Assembly (NCBI GenBank): GCA_016719605.1
Contig: JADJYW010000003.1
Span: 372,001-436,000 of the forward strand
Source of the DNA: Lewinellaceae bacterium
GTDB lineage: Bacteria > Bacteroidota > Bacteroidia > Chitinophagales > Saprospiraceae
Length of the DNA stretch: 64,000 nt
Direction: 5' to 3'
This document shows positions 18,465 through 28,550 of the stretch, piece after piece. The position numbers and the translations under genes are program-made. A model generated the notes under the pieces. It was given only the letters and a program-made list of their open reading frames with translations. It was not told the DNA's origin and ran no database searches. Positions within the stretch are counted from its first letter, which is position 1, and each line of letters opens with the position of its first letter.

Positions 18465-19449
18465 GTAGCAGTCGTCCCGATACATCGCCCAGCATGATTT
18501 GTTCTACTTCAGAAACAGTTGCCAGGTTGAAATCACCTTCAATTGTATGTTTCAAAGCGGAAGCAGCCGTAGCAAATGCCAATGTGCGTTCCGGATCGGT
18601 GTACGTCAAGGAGCCATAAATAAACCCGGCCATAAATGCATCGCCGCCACCGATACGATCCACGATAGGATTCAGGTCAAATACCGGCGATTCATGGTAA
18701 TTCGTACCGTCGAAATACAAGCCTGTAAGCCGGTTGTTGTTGGCGCTGAGTGTATCGCGTCGTGTGGCGATGATCTGTTTCAAATTGGGAAACCGCTGTT
18801 TCATTTGCCGGGCCATATCCTGAAAATCCGTGGATTGAATGCCAAAAATATCGGCGGCATCGCCTTCCGTACAAACCGCCACGTCGCAGCCTTCCACCAG
18901 CGCCGGCATGACGTCCGAAGCCTTTTGGCCGTATTGCCACAGCACCCGCCGGTAATTCACATCCGCACTGACCGGGATACCCATCCGACGGGCAGTTTGT
19001 ATCGCTTCCGAACAAGCCTGCGCAGCAGTAGCCGATACAGCGGGTGTGATGCCCGTCCAGTGAAACCAGCGGGCGCCCGTCAGGATTTTTTCCCAATCAA
19101 AAACAGCCGGGTCCAATTTGGCGAAAGCCGATTCATAACGGTCGTACACGATACGGCTGGGCCGGATGCCTGCACCTGTTTCCATAAAATACAAACCCAG
19201 ACGGCCGTCTCTGAAAAAGAAATGACTCGTGTCCATGCCGAATTTTTGAAAAAATGCGGCTGCCGCTTTTCCCAGGTCATTTTCCGGAAAAACGGTCACA
19301 TGCGCTGCCGGAACGCCCATTTGCGCCAGCGCAGCAGCAGTATTCGCCTCGCCGCCGCCATACGTAATCCCGAGGTTGGTAGCCTGGACAAAACGCTGCT
19401 GGCCGGGAGCGGTCAGGCGCATCATGATTTCACCAAATGTGATGACCAT
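18460..19449 (-). CDS. kdgK: 2-keto-3-deoxygluconate kinase (PfkB family)
   Basis: 329 residues. It phosphorylates KDG to KDPG, joining the galacturonate and unsaturated-uronate branches. PfkB features: the N-terminal GGGEANTAAALAQMG substrate motif and the catalytic/ATP motif DRIGGGDAFMAGF near residue 275. SADVNYRRVLW is the usual KdgK motif. It lies 12 bp after uxaC. The first in-frame ATG gives a standard start (MVITFGEIMMRL). Confidence 0.92.
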   Translation of the reverse strand: MVITFGEIMMRLTAPGQQRFVQATNLGITYGGGEANTAAALAQMGVPAAHVTVFPENDLGKAAAAFFQKFGMDTSHFFFRDGRLGLYFMETGAGIRPSRIVYDRYESAFAKLDPAVFDWEKILTGARWFHWTGITPAVSATAAQACSEAIQTARRMGIPVSADVNYRRVLWQYGQKASDVMPALVEGCDVAVCTEGDAADIFGIQSTDFQDMARQMKQRFPNLKQIIATRRDTLSANNNRLTGLYFDGTNYHESPVFDLNPIVDRIGGGDAFMAGFIYGSLTYTDPERTLAFATAASALKHTIEGDFNLATVSEVEQIMLGDVSGRLLR

Positions 19450-19461
19450 TTTGTGTTGTTT

Positions 19462-20871
19462 TTATTTACCAAAACCAAAATACGCTTCCGCATTCCGGTA
19501 ACAGATGTCGCGCACAATTTCACCGATCCATTCCACATCATCCGGCAATTCGCCTTGCTCGATCTCATGGCCCAGCAAATTGCAGAGCGTACGGCGGAAA
19601 TACTCGTGGCGCGGATACGAAAGGAAGGAGCGCGAGTCGGTGAGCATGCCCACAAACCGGCTGAGCATACCCATGTTGGACAGCGCATTGATCTGTTTTT
19701 CCATGCCGTCCTTCTGGTCCAAAAACCACCAGGCCGAGCCAAACTGCACTTTCCCGGCCACGGAACCGTCGTTGAAATTGCCGATCATGGTCGCCATAAG
19801 TTCATTGTCGGCGGGATTCAGGTTGTACAGGATGGTTTTAGCCAGCCGGTCGTCGGCATCCAGCCGGTCGAGGAAACGCGCCAGAGGTTGCCCTTGCCTG
19901 AAATCGCCGATGCTGTCCCAGCCGGTATCGGGGCCGAGCCGGCGCGAAGCGCGGGAGTTGTTGTTGCGCAAAGCCCCAAGGTGGTACTGTTGCACCCAAC
20001 CTTTTTCGTGATCCCAAAGAGCAAATTCGTAGATCAGCGCGCTTTTTATTTTTAATGTTTCCGCAGGGTCGAGGTGTTGCCCGCTTCGTATTTTTAAAAA
20101 TGCCGATTTGATTTCCGACAGGGAATACGGTGTTGCGTACAACTGTTCCAGGCCGTGGTCGCTCAGGGTGCAGCCGTGTTGTGCAAAAAAATCGTGGCGA
20201 TTTTTCAGGGCACTTAAAAAACTGTCGTAGTCGGAAATTGTCGTTCCGGCGGCAGCAGCGAGGTCGTCGGTCCAGGCATTAAAAGCAGCGGGGTCTTCCA
20301 CCGCCATCGCTTTATCGGGCCGGAAAGCCGGCAGCACCTGAAATCCGGTGGCTGGGTCGGCGGCAATTTGGCGGTGCCACTCGAGGGAATCCGTCGGGTC
20401 GTCGGTCGTACAGAGTGCCCGGACGTTCATTTTGCGCAGCAAATTTTGCACGGAAAATTCCGGCGTACGCAACTGCTCGCCGGCTTGCTCATAAATGGCC
20501 CGCGCTGTTTTAGGACTCAGGAGTTCTTTGATGCCAAAGTAGCGTTGCAACTCCAAATGTGTCCAGTGATACAGGGGATTCCGGATCGTATACGGCACCG
20601 TTTCGGCCCATTTTTCAAATTTTTCCCAATCACTTGCCGCGCCGGTACAATACGCCTCGGAGATACCCTGGGCACGCATTGCCCGCCATTTGTAGTGGTC
20701 GCCATACAGCCAGACCTGGGTCAGATTTTCGAAGCGGTGATCCGTTGCAATCTGTTGGGGCGGCAAGTGATTGTGGTAGTCAATAATCGGCATTTGCGCA
20801 GCGAACTCGTGAAAGAGCCGCTGCGCTGCCGGCGTATGAAGCAGGAAATTTTGATCGAGAAATGGTTTCAT
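19462..20871 (-). CDS. uxaC: Uronate isomerase
   Basis: 469 residues, full length for the family. It converts galacturonate to tagaturonate and glucuronate to fructuronate. The metal-binding HxH occurs early (PIIDYHNHLPP), and the conserved RALCTTDDPTDSLEWH, LGPDTGWDSIGDF and GMLTDSRSFLSYPRHEYFRR are all present. Follows uxaA by 86 bp in the operon (after correcting the uxaA frame). The intergenic stretch shows degenerate TTGAG repeats like those in other leaders of this window. Confidence 0.95.
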   Translation of the reverse strand: MKPFLDQNFLLHTPAAQRLFHEFAAQMPIIDYHNHLPPQQIATDHRFENLTQVWLYGDHYKWRAMRAQGISEAYCTGAASDWEKFEKWAETVPYTIRNPLYHWTHLELQRYFGIKELLSPKTARAIYEQAGEQLRTPEFSVQNLLRKMNVRALCTTDDPTDSLEWHRQIAADPATGFQVLPAFRPDKAMAVEDPAAFNAWTDDLAAAAGTTISDYDSFLSALKNRHDFFAQHGCTLSDHGLEQLYATPYSLSEIKSAFLKIRSGQHLDPAETLKIKSALIYEFALWDHEKGWVQQYHLGALRNNNSRASRRLGPDTGWDSIGDFRQGQPLARFLDRLDADDRLAKTILYNLNPADNELMATMIGNFNDGSVAGKVQFGSAWWFLDQKDGMEKQINALSNMGMLSRFVGMLTDSRSFLSYPRHEYFRRTLCNLLGHEIEQGELPDDVEWIGEIVRDICYRNAEAYFGFGK

Positions 20872-20957
20872 AAACTATGTCTGGTTGCGAGCATGATTAT
20901 GGTTTGTTGAGCGCGGTTGAGCAGGGTAGAAAGTTGAGGTAAAGAGCGGGAGACCGG

Positions 20958-22609
20958 TTACAACGACACCCCTCTTTTCCAGGGAATAAAATCATCCTGT
21001 CCAAGCCGCACCGCCGCTACCTCTGCCACTCCGCTTGCCACTTGAATGACGTAATCCAACAGCCGTTCCGCACACGTGGCAATACTCTGCTCCCCCGGAT
21101 GATCCCACCGGCATCGAAATCAATGATATCGGGCATACGCGTTGCCAGCGCTGTGTTGGACGACACTTTAATGACCGGTGCAATGGGGTTCCCCGTGGGG
21201 GTACCAAGCCCGGTGGTGAACAACACGACCGTAGCGCCGGAAGCGACTTCGGCAGTGGTGCTTTCCACGTCGTTACCGGGGGTACAAAGCAGATTCAGGC
21301 CGGGTTTTGTTACTTTTTCGGGATAATCCAGCACTGCTGCAACGGGCGAAGTGCCGCCTTTTTTGGCTGCGCCGGCCGATTTGATCGCGTCGGTAATCAG
21401 GCCGTCGCGGATATTGCCGGGCGACGGATTCATGTCAAAACCGCTGCCGGCAGATTTCGCCCGCTCGTTGTAGGTCGTCATAAGTTCGGTGAATCGTTGG
21501 GCTGTAGCCGAATCTACGCAACGGTCGCAAAGTTCCTGTTCCACGCCGCAGAGTTCGGGAAATTCCGACAGGATCACCGAGCCGCCGAGGGCTACCAGCA
21601 TATCGGAAAGGTGCCCGAGCGCGGGATTGGCTGAAAGCCCCGAAAAACCATCGGAGCCGCCGCATTCCAGGCCGATGCAAAGTTTGGAAAGCGGGGCCGG
21701 GCGGCGTTCCAGCCGGTTGGCTTCCACCAGTCCGGCGAAGGTTTGTTTCAAGGCCAAGGCAATCAAATCGGACTCCAAACCAATTTTTTGCTGCTCCAGT
21801 ACGATCAGTGGCTTGGCATAATCCGGGTCGCGCCGCCTGATTTCATCCATCAGCATAGCCACCTGTGCATTTTGACAACCCAGGCTCAGCACCGTAGCGC
21901 CGGCCACATTCGGGTGGGTGATATAACCGGCCAGCAATCCGCACAGCGCCTGAGCATCCTGGCGGGTACCGCCGCAACCACCCTCGTGCGTCAAAAACTT
22001 CACCCCGTCAATGTTTGCAAAAAGCCGATTCGATGTCGTGGCAGGTTGCGCAAGCAAATCGGCATCGAGTATTTCAGCCACGTCTTTGCCGGCCGTGTAG
22101 AGCTGGATCAGCTGTTGCGTCTGGGTTCGATAACTGCGTTTTTTGTCGTAGCCCAAATCGTACACTAAGGCATCACGCAGTACCTCCACATTGCGGTTTT
22201 CGCAAAAAACAAGCGGAATCACGAGCCAGTAATTGGCCGTGCCGACCGATCCGTCGGCGCGGTGGTAACCCTGGAATACACGCTCGTGCCACGCCGATAC
22301 ATCGGGGGGCGTCCAGGGCGATTGGGCAGCATCGCCGAGGGTATACCCGACGGTGGCGTGCCGCAGATTGGTTGTCGTAAGCAAGCCGCCGGCGGGAATC
22401 GGGCTTTGGGCCTTGCCCACCAGCACGCCGTACATCCGCACGTCGTCGCCGGGATTCAAGGCCGTGGCAGCAAATTTATGTTTCGCCGGAATAGCCTCCG
22501 CGAGCGTCCACGAAGCGCCGTTCAGGTGTACCGTTTCCCCTGCTGCGAGGTTGTCCAATGCCACAATGGCGTTGTCAAGCAGGTGTATTTGCAAGATTCT
22601 TGGTCTCAT
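20958..22609 (-). CDS. uxaA: Altronate dehydratase (frameshifted near the 3' end)
   Basis: Dehydrates altronate to KDG. The N-terminal SAF domain (LDNAIVALDNLAAGETV) and catalytic domain (HEGGCGGTRQD, GLECGGSDGFSGLSANPALG, VIKVSSNTALATRMPDIIDF) are complete. As written, the frame runs out at 21017 with an unrelated tail after GGIIRG. Adding one base at the C-run 21092-21096 restores the normal ending: EQSIATCAERLLDYVIQVAS, then LGQDDFIPWKRGVSL, with a stop at 20958. The corrected protein is 550 residues. The 35-bp overlap with uxaB implies translational coupling. Homopolymer error is the likely cause. Confidence 0.93.
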
Positions 22610-24056
22610 TTTTTACGTTCAGTTCATGTAAAACCAGGCGGGCGCCTTTGTCGAGGATGTCCAAAACAAATTGCAGTACCCGTCCGGAAAAGCCGGGTAA
22701 TTTTGTCAGATCAGCACCCCACAATTCTTTATCCGCCAATACTTCCTGGGTCAACTCGGCGGGTGTGCGCGTTTTCCATTTTTGTATAAAATACGCTGCG
22801 CGATCATCCTGAATGAAGGAACTATCCTGGCGGTAAAAACACAAAAACGCCGCGAACCCCAGTGCAAAACCGTCCGGCACGGTTCCATTATTTCGATAGT
22901 GTTCGAGCAGTACCGGGATATTGCGCATGCGCATTTTGGTCGAATACTGCACGGTAATGCTCAGCCACCGGTGCTCCACGGCAGGGTTGCGAAAACGGTC
23001 GAGCACCTGTCGGCCAAATTGCCGGGCATCGCCATCCGGCAGGGCGTACGGGATAGCCGGCGCAATTTCCCCCAGCATCAGATTTTCAATAAATGTAGCC
23101 ATATCCGGGTCTTCCATAGCGGCGCTGACCGTGGTGAAGCCGGCCAAATGCGCCAGTCCGCAGCTGAGCGTGTGCGTGCCGTTGAGCAACCGAAGTTTGC
23201 GCTCGCGGAACCGGTTAATATCCGGCGTCACCACCACGGCGTCCGGGTCAGCCTGCTGGAATGCCAGTATTGCGGCTATCTGGTCATTGCCTTCGATAGC
23301 CCAAAGGCAGTACGGTTCTGCTATGGTGAGCAGGCTGTCGTGGTAGCCGAGTTCCGCCTCCAGGTCTGCTATGCTATTCGCTGCGGGTTTGCCCGGCACA
23401 ATGCGGTCCACCAAGGAGTTGCAAAAGGTGCAGGCATTTTCGAGCCATTCAATAAACCCGTACTCCAGGTTATTCAAATGCGCCAGTTCGAGTACGATGG
23501 ATTCGAGTAAAACGCCATTATCGGGCAGCAACTCCGTTGGTACAATGACTAAACCTTTCGAGCGGTCCCCGTGAAAAGCGCGGTACCGGGCCAGCAAAAA
23601 GGCCAACAATTTGCCCGGAAAAGAAGTCGGTGGCGCCAGGTGGACATCTTCGCGGACGAATTGTATGCCTACTTCCGTGGTATTGGAAAGCACTATTTCG
23701 AGCAGCGGGTTGGCGGCACAGGCCAGTACGTCATTCCATTGCTGGTTTGCCGACAGTACCCGGCTGATAGCCGTCACCAGGATGTTTTCCGATACCGGAA
23801 AGCCGTTTTCAATGCCCCGGATGCACAGGGTGTACAGGTTGTCCTGTTTTTCAAATACCGTTGCGTCACCGGCATCCGTTGACTTGACCACCACCACCCG
23901 ACCGTTGAAAATGCCTTGCCGGTTTGCCTTGTCAATGAGGTAGTCGGGCAAACCGCGCAGCAATGCGCCCGTGCCGAATTGCACTACTTTTTCGGGCAGG
24001 GACAGCAACATTGACTCCGGCCTCCCGGATAAATTTGATTTAGATAACTGTTCCAT
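22575..24056 (-). CDS. uxaB: Tagaturonate reductase (altronate oxidoreductase)
   Basis: 493 residues of the mannitol dehydrogenase family. The NAD site is VVQFGTGALLRGLPDYLI; the catalytic lysine region reads ERKLRLLNGTHTLSCGLAHLAGF. It reduces tagaturonate to altronate with NADH. The gene starts 6 bp after the GH105 gene and overlaps uxaA by 35 bp. The C-terminal 30 residues (VLHELNVKNETKNLANTPA) lie in this overlap and are not conserved. Confidence 0.93.
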   Translation of the reverse strand: MEQLSKSNLSGRPESMLLSLPEKVVQFGTGALLRGLPDYLIDKANRQGIFNGRVVVVKSTDAGDATVFEKQDNLYTLCIRGIENGFPVSENILVTAISRVLSANQQWNDVLACAANPLLEIVLSNTTEVGIQFVREDVHLAPPTSFPGKLLAFLLARYRAFHGDRSKGLVIVPTELLPDNGVLLESIVLELAHLNNLEYGFIEWLENACTFCNSLVDRIVPGKPAANSIADLEAELGYHDSLLTIAEPYCLWAIEGNDQIAAILAFQQADPDAVVVTPDINRFRERKLRLLNGTHTLSCGLAHLAGFTTVSAAMEDPDMATFIENLMLGEIAPAIPYALPDGDARQFGRQVLDRFRNPAVEHRWLSITVQYSTKMRMRNIPVLLEHYRNNGTVPDGFALGFAAFLCFYRQDSSFIQDDRAAYFIQKWKTRTPAELTQEVLADKELWGADLTKLPGFSGRVLQFVLDILDKGARLVLHELNVKNETKNLANTPA

Positions 24057-24062
24057 TTTCGA

Positions 24063-26336
24063 TCAAATTTTCACGGCCTGGCGGGCCAGCAGTTTCCAAT
24101 CATCTTGTTGTTTTACCCATACCAGCAACACTGCCAACCGGACGGTACCGGGGCCTTTGCCGGCATCGTTGGTAGCGGCCGACAGGATATGCCGGACGGT
24201 AGCCGTTTGTCCGACGACGGAAATGGTCTGTTCTGAAAAATTAATTTCCGTAAAATCCGAACGCCCTGACGCGAGCTGCTCTACGAAATCTGTTTTGTTT
24301 TCGATTTTGCCGCTCGAGTGCCCGTAGGTCAGCTCCCGGGCAGTGATATTTTCCAGGGCTGTACGGTCGCCGGAAAGCAGCGCCTGCCGCAGCATTTCTA
24401 CGGCATGGGCCACACCAGCCGCTTCCGAATCAGCCGTTTGCAACAACCAGGCGGATAAATCTCGGGCAGCGTTAAAGTTTTCAAACTCGGCAGGCAGTTT
24501 TTTCCCATCCAGGTATTCGTTGTAAATCCAGGGATCGCCGAGGGCAAACACCCGCCCTTTTCCGAAAGAGGCGGTAGCCATGATGACATCGCCGCTTTCG
24601 GTCAGGGCTGCCCGGGCAGGCGGGCGCACGTCGAGCACACTGAGTTCTTTGATGTACAATTTTCGGCTCGAATGGAAGATCGGGTGCCCCGTCGGAACCG
24701 GAATAGCGCCTTGCTCGAACTGGTTGTTTTTTACCATGTTGCGATTTTTGTCGGTAAACCGAATTCCGAATTCAGCCGCCAGTTGGTTGAACTGTGGAAT
24801 CTCGCAATTGCTGGTATCGTTGGCGAGCAAAACCAGCGTTCCTCCGTTTTGCACCCAGTTTTTGATGGTTTCGACGTGTTGCTTTCCGACAAAATTCGGG
24901 TTTGGCGTTTCTTTCCGGGTGTCGGGGTCCACGATGATATAAACGTCTGCATTTTTCAGGTTGGAATCCGTCGGCGCAGCATCCAGGGAAGCGGTGGCAG
25001 CGCCCATATCGCGGAAAATTTGTCCCCACCAGGCATACCCCGAATCCTTGATATCTTCCCAGGTATAGTGATAGCGCTCTCCGTTGCGGTACTCATTGTT
25101 GAAAAAACGATCCAGAAGTACGGTTTTTCCGGCGCCCACCGGCACATTGGCCAGCCGCTCCATTTCCAGACTGGCCAGAACGAACGGGCCGGCGCCTTTC
25201 AGGTCGTCGCGGCGAATCGGCTCCGAGACGTAGTACTGGAAAGTGCCGTCGCGGTAGGGGTTGCCGCCCAAACCGGCCACCATGCATACTTTATCGAGAT
25301 GCCAGGAGCCGTCGGTATCCTGTACCATAAATTCTTTCAGAATACCGGCGTATGCTTTTTTGCCGACTTCGCGGTATTTCGCATCCAGATACCCGAGCCG
25401 CGCACCTTTCAAAAGCGCGTAAGCAAACATGCAGGAACCTGAGGCTTCGCGGTAGTTTCCAGGTTCGTTGGCCCGGTCGAGTACCTGATACCAAACACCG
25501 GTTTGGGCATCCTGCACCTCGGTTACCGCTGCTGCAAGGCGTTGCAAAATGGACACGATTTGGTTGTACTTCGGGTGGTCTTTGGGAAAATAATCGAGCA
25601 CATCCACCAGGCCCATCGCGTACCAGCCCATTGCCCGGCCCCAAAAATGTGGGGATTGGCCGGTGTTTTTATTGGCCCATTGTTGTTCCCGGCTTTCGTC
25701 CCAGGCATGGTACAGCAAACCGGTTTTAGCGTCGCGGGCATTTTTTTCCATCCAGATAAACTGGTTGGCGATGTCGTCGAAGTTTTGCGGCTCGTTGAAA
25801 AGCACACTGTACTCGGCATAGTACGGTTCGCCCATGTACAGCCCATCGAGCCACATTTGCCAGGGGTATCGTTTTTTGTGCCAGAATCCGCCTTCCCGGG
25901 TTCGGGGGTGATCGGTGAGTTGGCGGCGTAGCAGTTCGGCGGCTTTGCGGTATTTTTCCTGTCCGGTTTGTTGCCAGAGCAGGAGCACCGGCCGGCCGGG
26001 AGTGATGTGGTCAATATTGTACACTTCGGTTTTATAAGTCCTGATATCGCCGTCCGGCTGGATATAAAAATCCATTTGTTTGCGGATATAGTGGAAATAC
26101 GCGCCGTCGCCGGTTTGGCGCCACAGCTGTTCCAGACTTTTCATGTACAGCCCGAGTTCATAGTCCCAGCGCGCCGGTTTGGTTTTATCGTAGCAGAAGG
26201 AGTCCGGGTGGGCAGCCATCAGCGTGGCGGCCATGCGAACAGACCAAGGCTCTGCCTGAGTTTGTGCAGAGCAGGGAACGGCTGCACACAGGGTAAGGAG
26301 CAAGAATGCGTATATTTTTGATGAAAAAACCTTCAT
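24063..26336 (-). CDS. GH105 unsaturated (rhamno)galacturonyl hydrolase with DUF4350-like and NTF2-like C-terminal domains
   Basis: 757 residues from the ATG at 26336 (signal peptide ending PCSAQ). Residues 35-390 are a GH105 alpha/alpha barrel: WQMWLDGLYMGEPYYAEYS carries the catalytic aspartate and WGRAMGWYAMGLVDVLDYFP is the family motif. It cuts the 4,5-unsaturated uronyl end left by lyases, feeding KduI/KduD. Residues 400-640 resemble a glutamine-amidotransferase-like DUF4350 domain (DVYIIVDPDTRKE, GGTLVLLANDTSNCE, GKGRVFALGDPWIYNEY). Residues 650-757 look like a DUF4440/NTF2 fold (LLSGDRTALENITARELTYGHSSG). GH105 with a DUF4350-type tail is known; the third domain is less usual. Confidence 0.85.
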   Translation of the reverse strand: MKVFSSKIYAFLLLTLCAAVPCSAQTQAEPWSVRMAATLMAAHPDSFCYDKTKPARWDYELGLYMKSLEQLWRQTGDGAYFHYIRKQMDFYIQPDGDIRTYKTEVYNIDHITPGRPVLLLWQQTGQEKYRKAAELLRRQLTDHPRTREGGFWHKKRYPWQMWLDGLYMGEPYYAEYSVLFNEPQNFDDIANQFIWMEKNARDAKTGLLYHAWDESREQQWANKNTGQSPHFWGRAMGWYAMGLVDVLDYFPKDHPKYNQIVSILQRLAAAVTEVQDAQTGVWYQVLDRANEPGNYREASGSCMFAYALLKGARLGYLDAKYREVGKKAYAGILKEFMVQDTDGSWHLDKVCMVAGLGGNPYRDGTFQYYVSEPIRRDDLKGAGPFVLASLEMERLANVPVGAGKTVLLDRFFNNEYRNGERYHYTWEDIKDSGYAWWGQIFRDMGAATASLDAAPTDSNLKNADVYIIVDPDTRKETPNPNFVGKQHVETIKNWVQNGGTLVLLANDTSNCEIPQFNQLAAEFGIRFTDKNRNMVKNNQFEQGAIPVPTGHPIFHSSRKLYIKELSVLDVRPPARAALTESGDVIMATASFGKGRVFALGDPWIYNEYLDGKKLPAEFENFNAARDLSAWLLQTADSEAAGVAHAVEMLRQALLSGDRTALENITARELTYGHSSGKIENKTDFVEQLASGRSDFTEINFSEQTISVVGQTATVRHILSAATNDAGKGPGTVRLAVLLVWVKQQDDWKLLARQAVKI

Positions 26337-26344
26337 GGTGCAGT

Positions 26345-28537
26345 TCATTTTTGGGTCAACACGGCGGGTGATACACCTGGTCCAAACTCCACGCCCCGGG
26401 TATCGGCATTGGTATTTTTCAACTGAATTTGGCTGGTTTGTTTGCCTTCAATTTTCAACGCTTTGCCGGCGTTGCCGCTAAACTGTACGTTGTCAAACAA
26501 CAGGTTACGGCTGTTCAGAAGTAGTGCGCCCGGGTCAGTGGATTGAGTTTGGAACACGACATTTTTCAAACGGATACCATCACCTTCCACACAGGTAAAG
26601 CCTCGTTGGGTGCTAAAAACACTGTTTTCGATATGTACGTCCTGTACGTTCATTTCGGGCAAACCCTGGACATAAACGGCGTGAGCGGCGCCGCGGCAAG
26701 CCACGTTTTGGATATAAATTCGGCGAAACACCGGCGTTTCTTCCGTAACGGGCAGTTTTTCCATCTCCGGATTTTTTAAGGCTTCGGCAGCTTCTTTACC
26801 GTTGTAGTACATATCGAACAGAATCGCTTCGGCGGGAATGTCGGTCATGTTGATGTCGGAGATGTAGATATCCTCCACTACCCCACCCCGCCCGCGGGTG
26901 GTTTTGAACCGCAAGCCGATGTCGGAGCCAAGAAAGGTGCAATTGGAGACAAAAACATTGCGTACGCCGCCCGACATTTCCGAGCCGATCACAAAACCGC
27001 CGTGGGCTTTGTACACGACGCAGTTTTGCACAATCCCGTCGGAAGTGGGCACGCCGCGTTTGCGGCCTTCTTCGTTGCGGCCCGATTTGAGGCAAACCCC
27101 ATCGTCGCCGGTATCGAATACGCAGTTTTCAACGCGAAAAAAGCGGGTGCTTTCGAGGTCCACACCGTCGCCGTTTTGGGCAAAAGCGGGGTTTTTCACC
27201 GTTACATTTTTCAAGGTAAAATGGGTGCAAAGGAGTGGGTGCAATGTCCATGCCGGTGAATTCTGGAACGTAGGGCCGTCAATCAGTACCCGGTTGCAGC
27301 GCACCAAACTGACCATGTTGGGGCGCAAAAAACCTTTGACTTCCTGTGCTTTGGTTTCGTCATATCCTTCCGCTATCACGCCGGGGCGGTTTCTTTTGGA
27401 GCCAGCGAGGGCACTTTCATTGGGGTACCAGGTGTCTTTGGCTTCGTTGAGCACGCCACCGGAAGCGACGATTTTTTTCCATTCACCCGCTGTGACTTTT
27501 GAATTTTTCAAGGGCCGCCAAGCCATACCAGCGCCGTCGAGAATACCCGCTCCGGTGATGGCCACGTCTTCCAAATCCACCCCGTAAATCGGCGAGTGGT
27601 TGCGGATGGCATCCAGCCCTTCCCAGTTGGTACGAACGAGCGGGTACTGCTCCAGGTCGTCCGTAAATTGCAGCAAGGCGCCTTTTTCGATATGCAGGTT
27701 TACATGGCTGCGCAACCGAATGGGGCCACTCAGCCAAAGTCCGGCCGGCACCAGCACAACGCCGCCGCCGCGCCGGCTACAGGAATCAATAGCGGTATTG
27801 ATGGCTTGGGTATTGAGCGCGATGCCGCCGGCCTGCGCGCCAAAGGCCCGGATATTGATGGTGTCTTTCCGGAAGACCGGCAGGTTGATTTGAGGCAATT
27901 CGTGGGCATATTTTTCAAAAAACACTGTTTTTTTCAAAAACTGGCGCAATGCCAGTTTCGACCCAGCCACTCCTTCTGCTGCCAGTGCCGCCACCAGGGC
28001 AGCGCCGTAGGGCGTAAAATGGGTATTGTCGGTCAGCCCTTTCGGAAATTTCGGGTAGGTGTCGGGGGGCAGGTGCATAAACATAGCCACAGAAGCCTCC
28101 GGGCCGAGTTTTTCCAGCAAAGCTTTGCTCTGTGCCCACAAATCAATCAACGGAACATTTTGAGCAGCGGCCACTTCGCGTACCACCGCCGGATAGTCGC
28201 CGTGTTTGTCCACAAAGTGGCCTTCCTGGTCAAAATTGCGCCGCACGACCGGTGTGAGCAGCACCGGTTGAGCGCCTTTGGTGCGAATTTCGGCGATAAA
28301 CCGAACGAGGTTTTGCCGATAGTCGGTTTGTGCGGGCGCGTACCGGACACTGTCGTCCGTCTTCGAGTCATTGTGGCCAAACTGCAAAAACACATAGTTT
28401 CCCCAGCCGGTTTCGGGTGCGTCAAACAGTTTTTTGGGCGCCATGGTGGAGTCGCCCGCGAGAAAAACCCGGGGCGTTTCAGTATGGACAAAAGCCAGGG
28501 CAAGGAAGGGTATGCAGAGCAATAGAAAATTTTTCAC
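26345..28537 (-). CDS. CE12-like acetylesterase fused to GH28 polygalacturonase
   Basis: 730 residues with a signal peptide. Residues 22-205 are an SGNH hydrolase like rhamnogalacturonan acetylesterase: FLAGDSTM (serine), FLQFGHNDSK, TDNTHFTPYGA (Asp/His). The segment that normally lies between GWG and YVFLQFGHND, with the block II glycine, is missing, so activity is doubtful. Residues 225-730 are GH28: a right-handed beta-helix with NGDGVDLE, DTGDDGVCLKSG, HGGFVIGSE and GLRFKTTRG. GH28 is predicted to release galacturonate from the chain end. Lies 13 bp after kduI. Confidence 0.88.
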   Translation of the reverse strand: MKNFLLLCIPFLALAFVHTETPRVFLAGDSTMAPKKLFDAPETGWGNYVFLQFGHNDSKTDDSVRYAPAQTDYRQNLVRFIAEIRTKGAQPVLLTPVVRRNFDQEGHFVDKHGDYPAVVREVAAAQNVPLIDLWAQSKALLEKLGPEASVAMFMHLPPDTYPKFPKGLTDNTHFTPYGAALVAALAAEGVAGSKLALRQFLKKTVFFEKYAHELPQINLPVFRKDTINIRAFGAQAGGIALNTQAINTAIDSCSRRGGGVVLVPAGLWLSGPIRLRSHVNLHIEKGALLQFTDDLEQYPLVRTNWEGLDAIRNHSPIYGVDLEDVAITGAGILDGAGMAWRPLKNSKVTAGEWKKIVASGGVLNEAKDTWYPNESALAGSKRNRPGVIAEGYDETKAQEVKGFLRPNMVSLVRCNRVLIDGPTFQNSPAWTLHPLLCTHFTLKNVTVKNPAFAQNGDGVDLESTRFFRVENCVFDTGDDGVCLKSGRNEEGRKRGVPTSDGIVQNCVVYKAHGGFVIGSEMSGGVRNVFVSNCTFLGSDIGLRFKTTRGRGGVVEDIYISDINMTDIPAEAILFDMYYNGKEAAEALKNPEMEKLPVTEETPVFRRIYIQNVACRGAAHAVYVQGLPEMNVQDVHIENSVFSTQRGFTCVEGDGIRLKNVVFQTQSTDPGALLLNSRNLLFDNVQFSGNAGKALKIEGKQTSQIQLKNTNADTRGVEFGPGVSPAVLTQK

Positions 28538-28550
28538 GCTGGGAGTGTTT

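Noticed and set aside
18499..20055. 518-codon open frame on the plus strand across kdgK and uxaC
   Set aside because: Both minus-strand genes carry complete family motifs; the frame is a by-product of codon bias.
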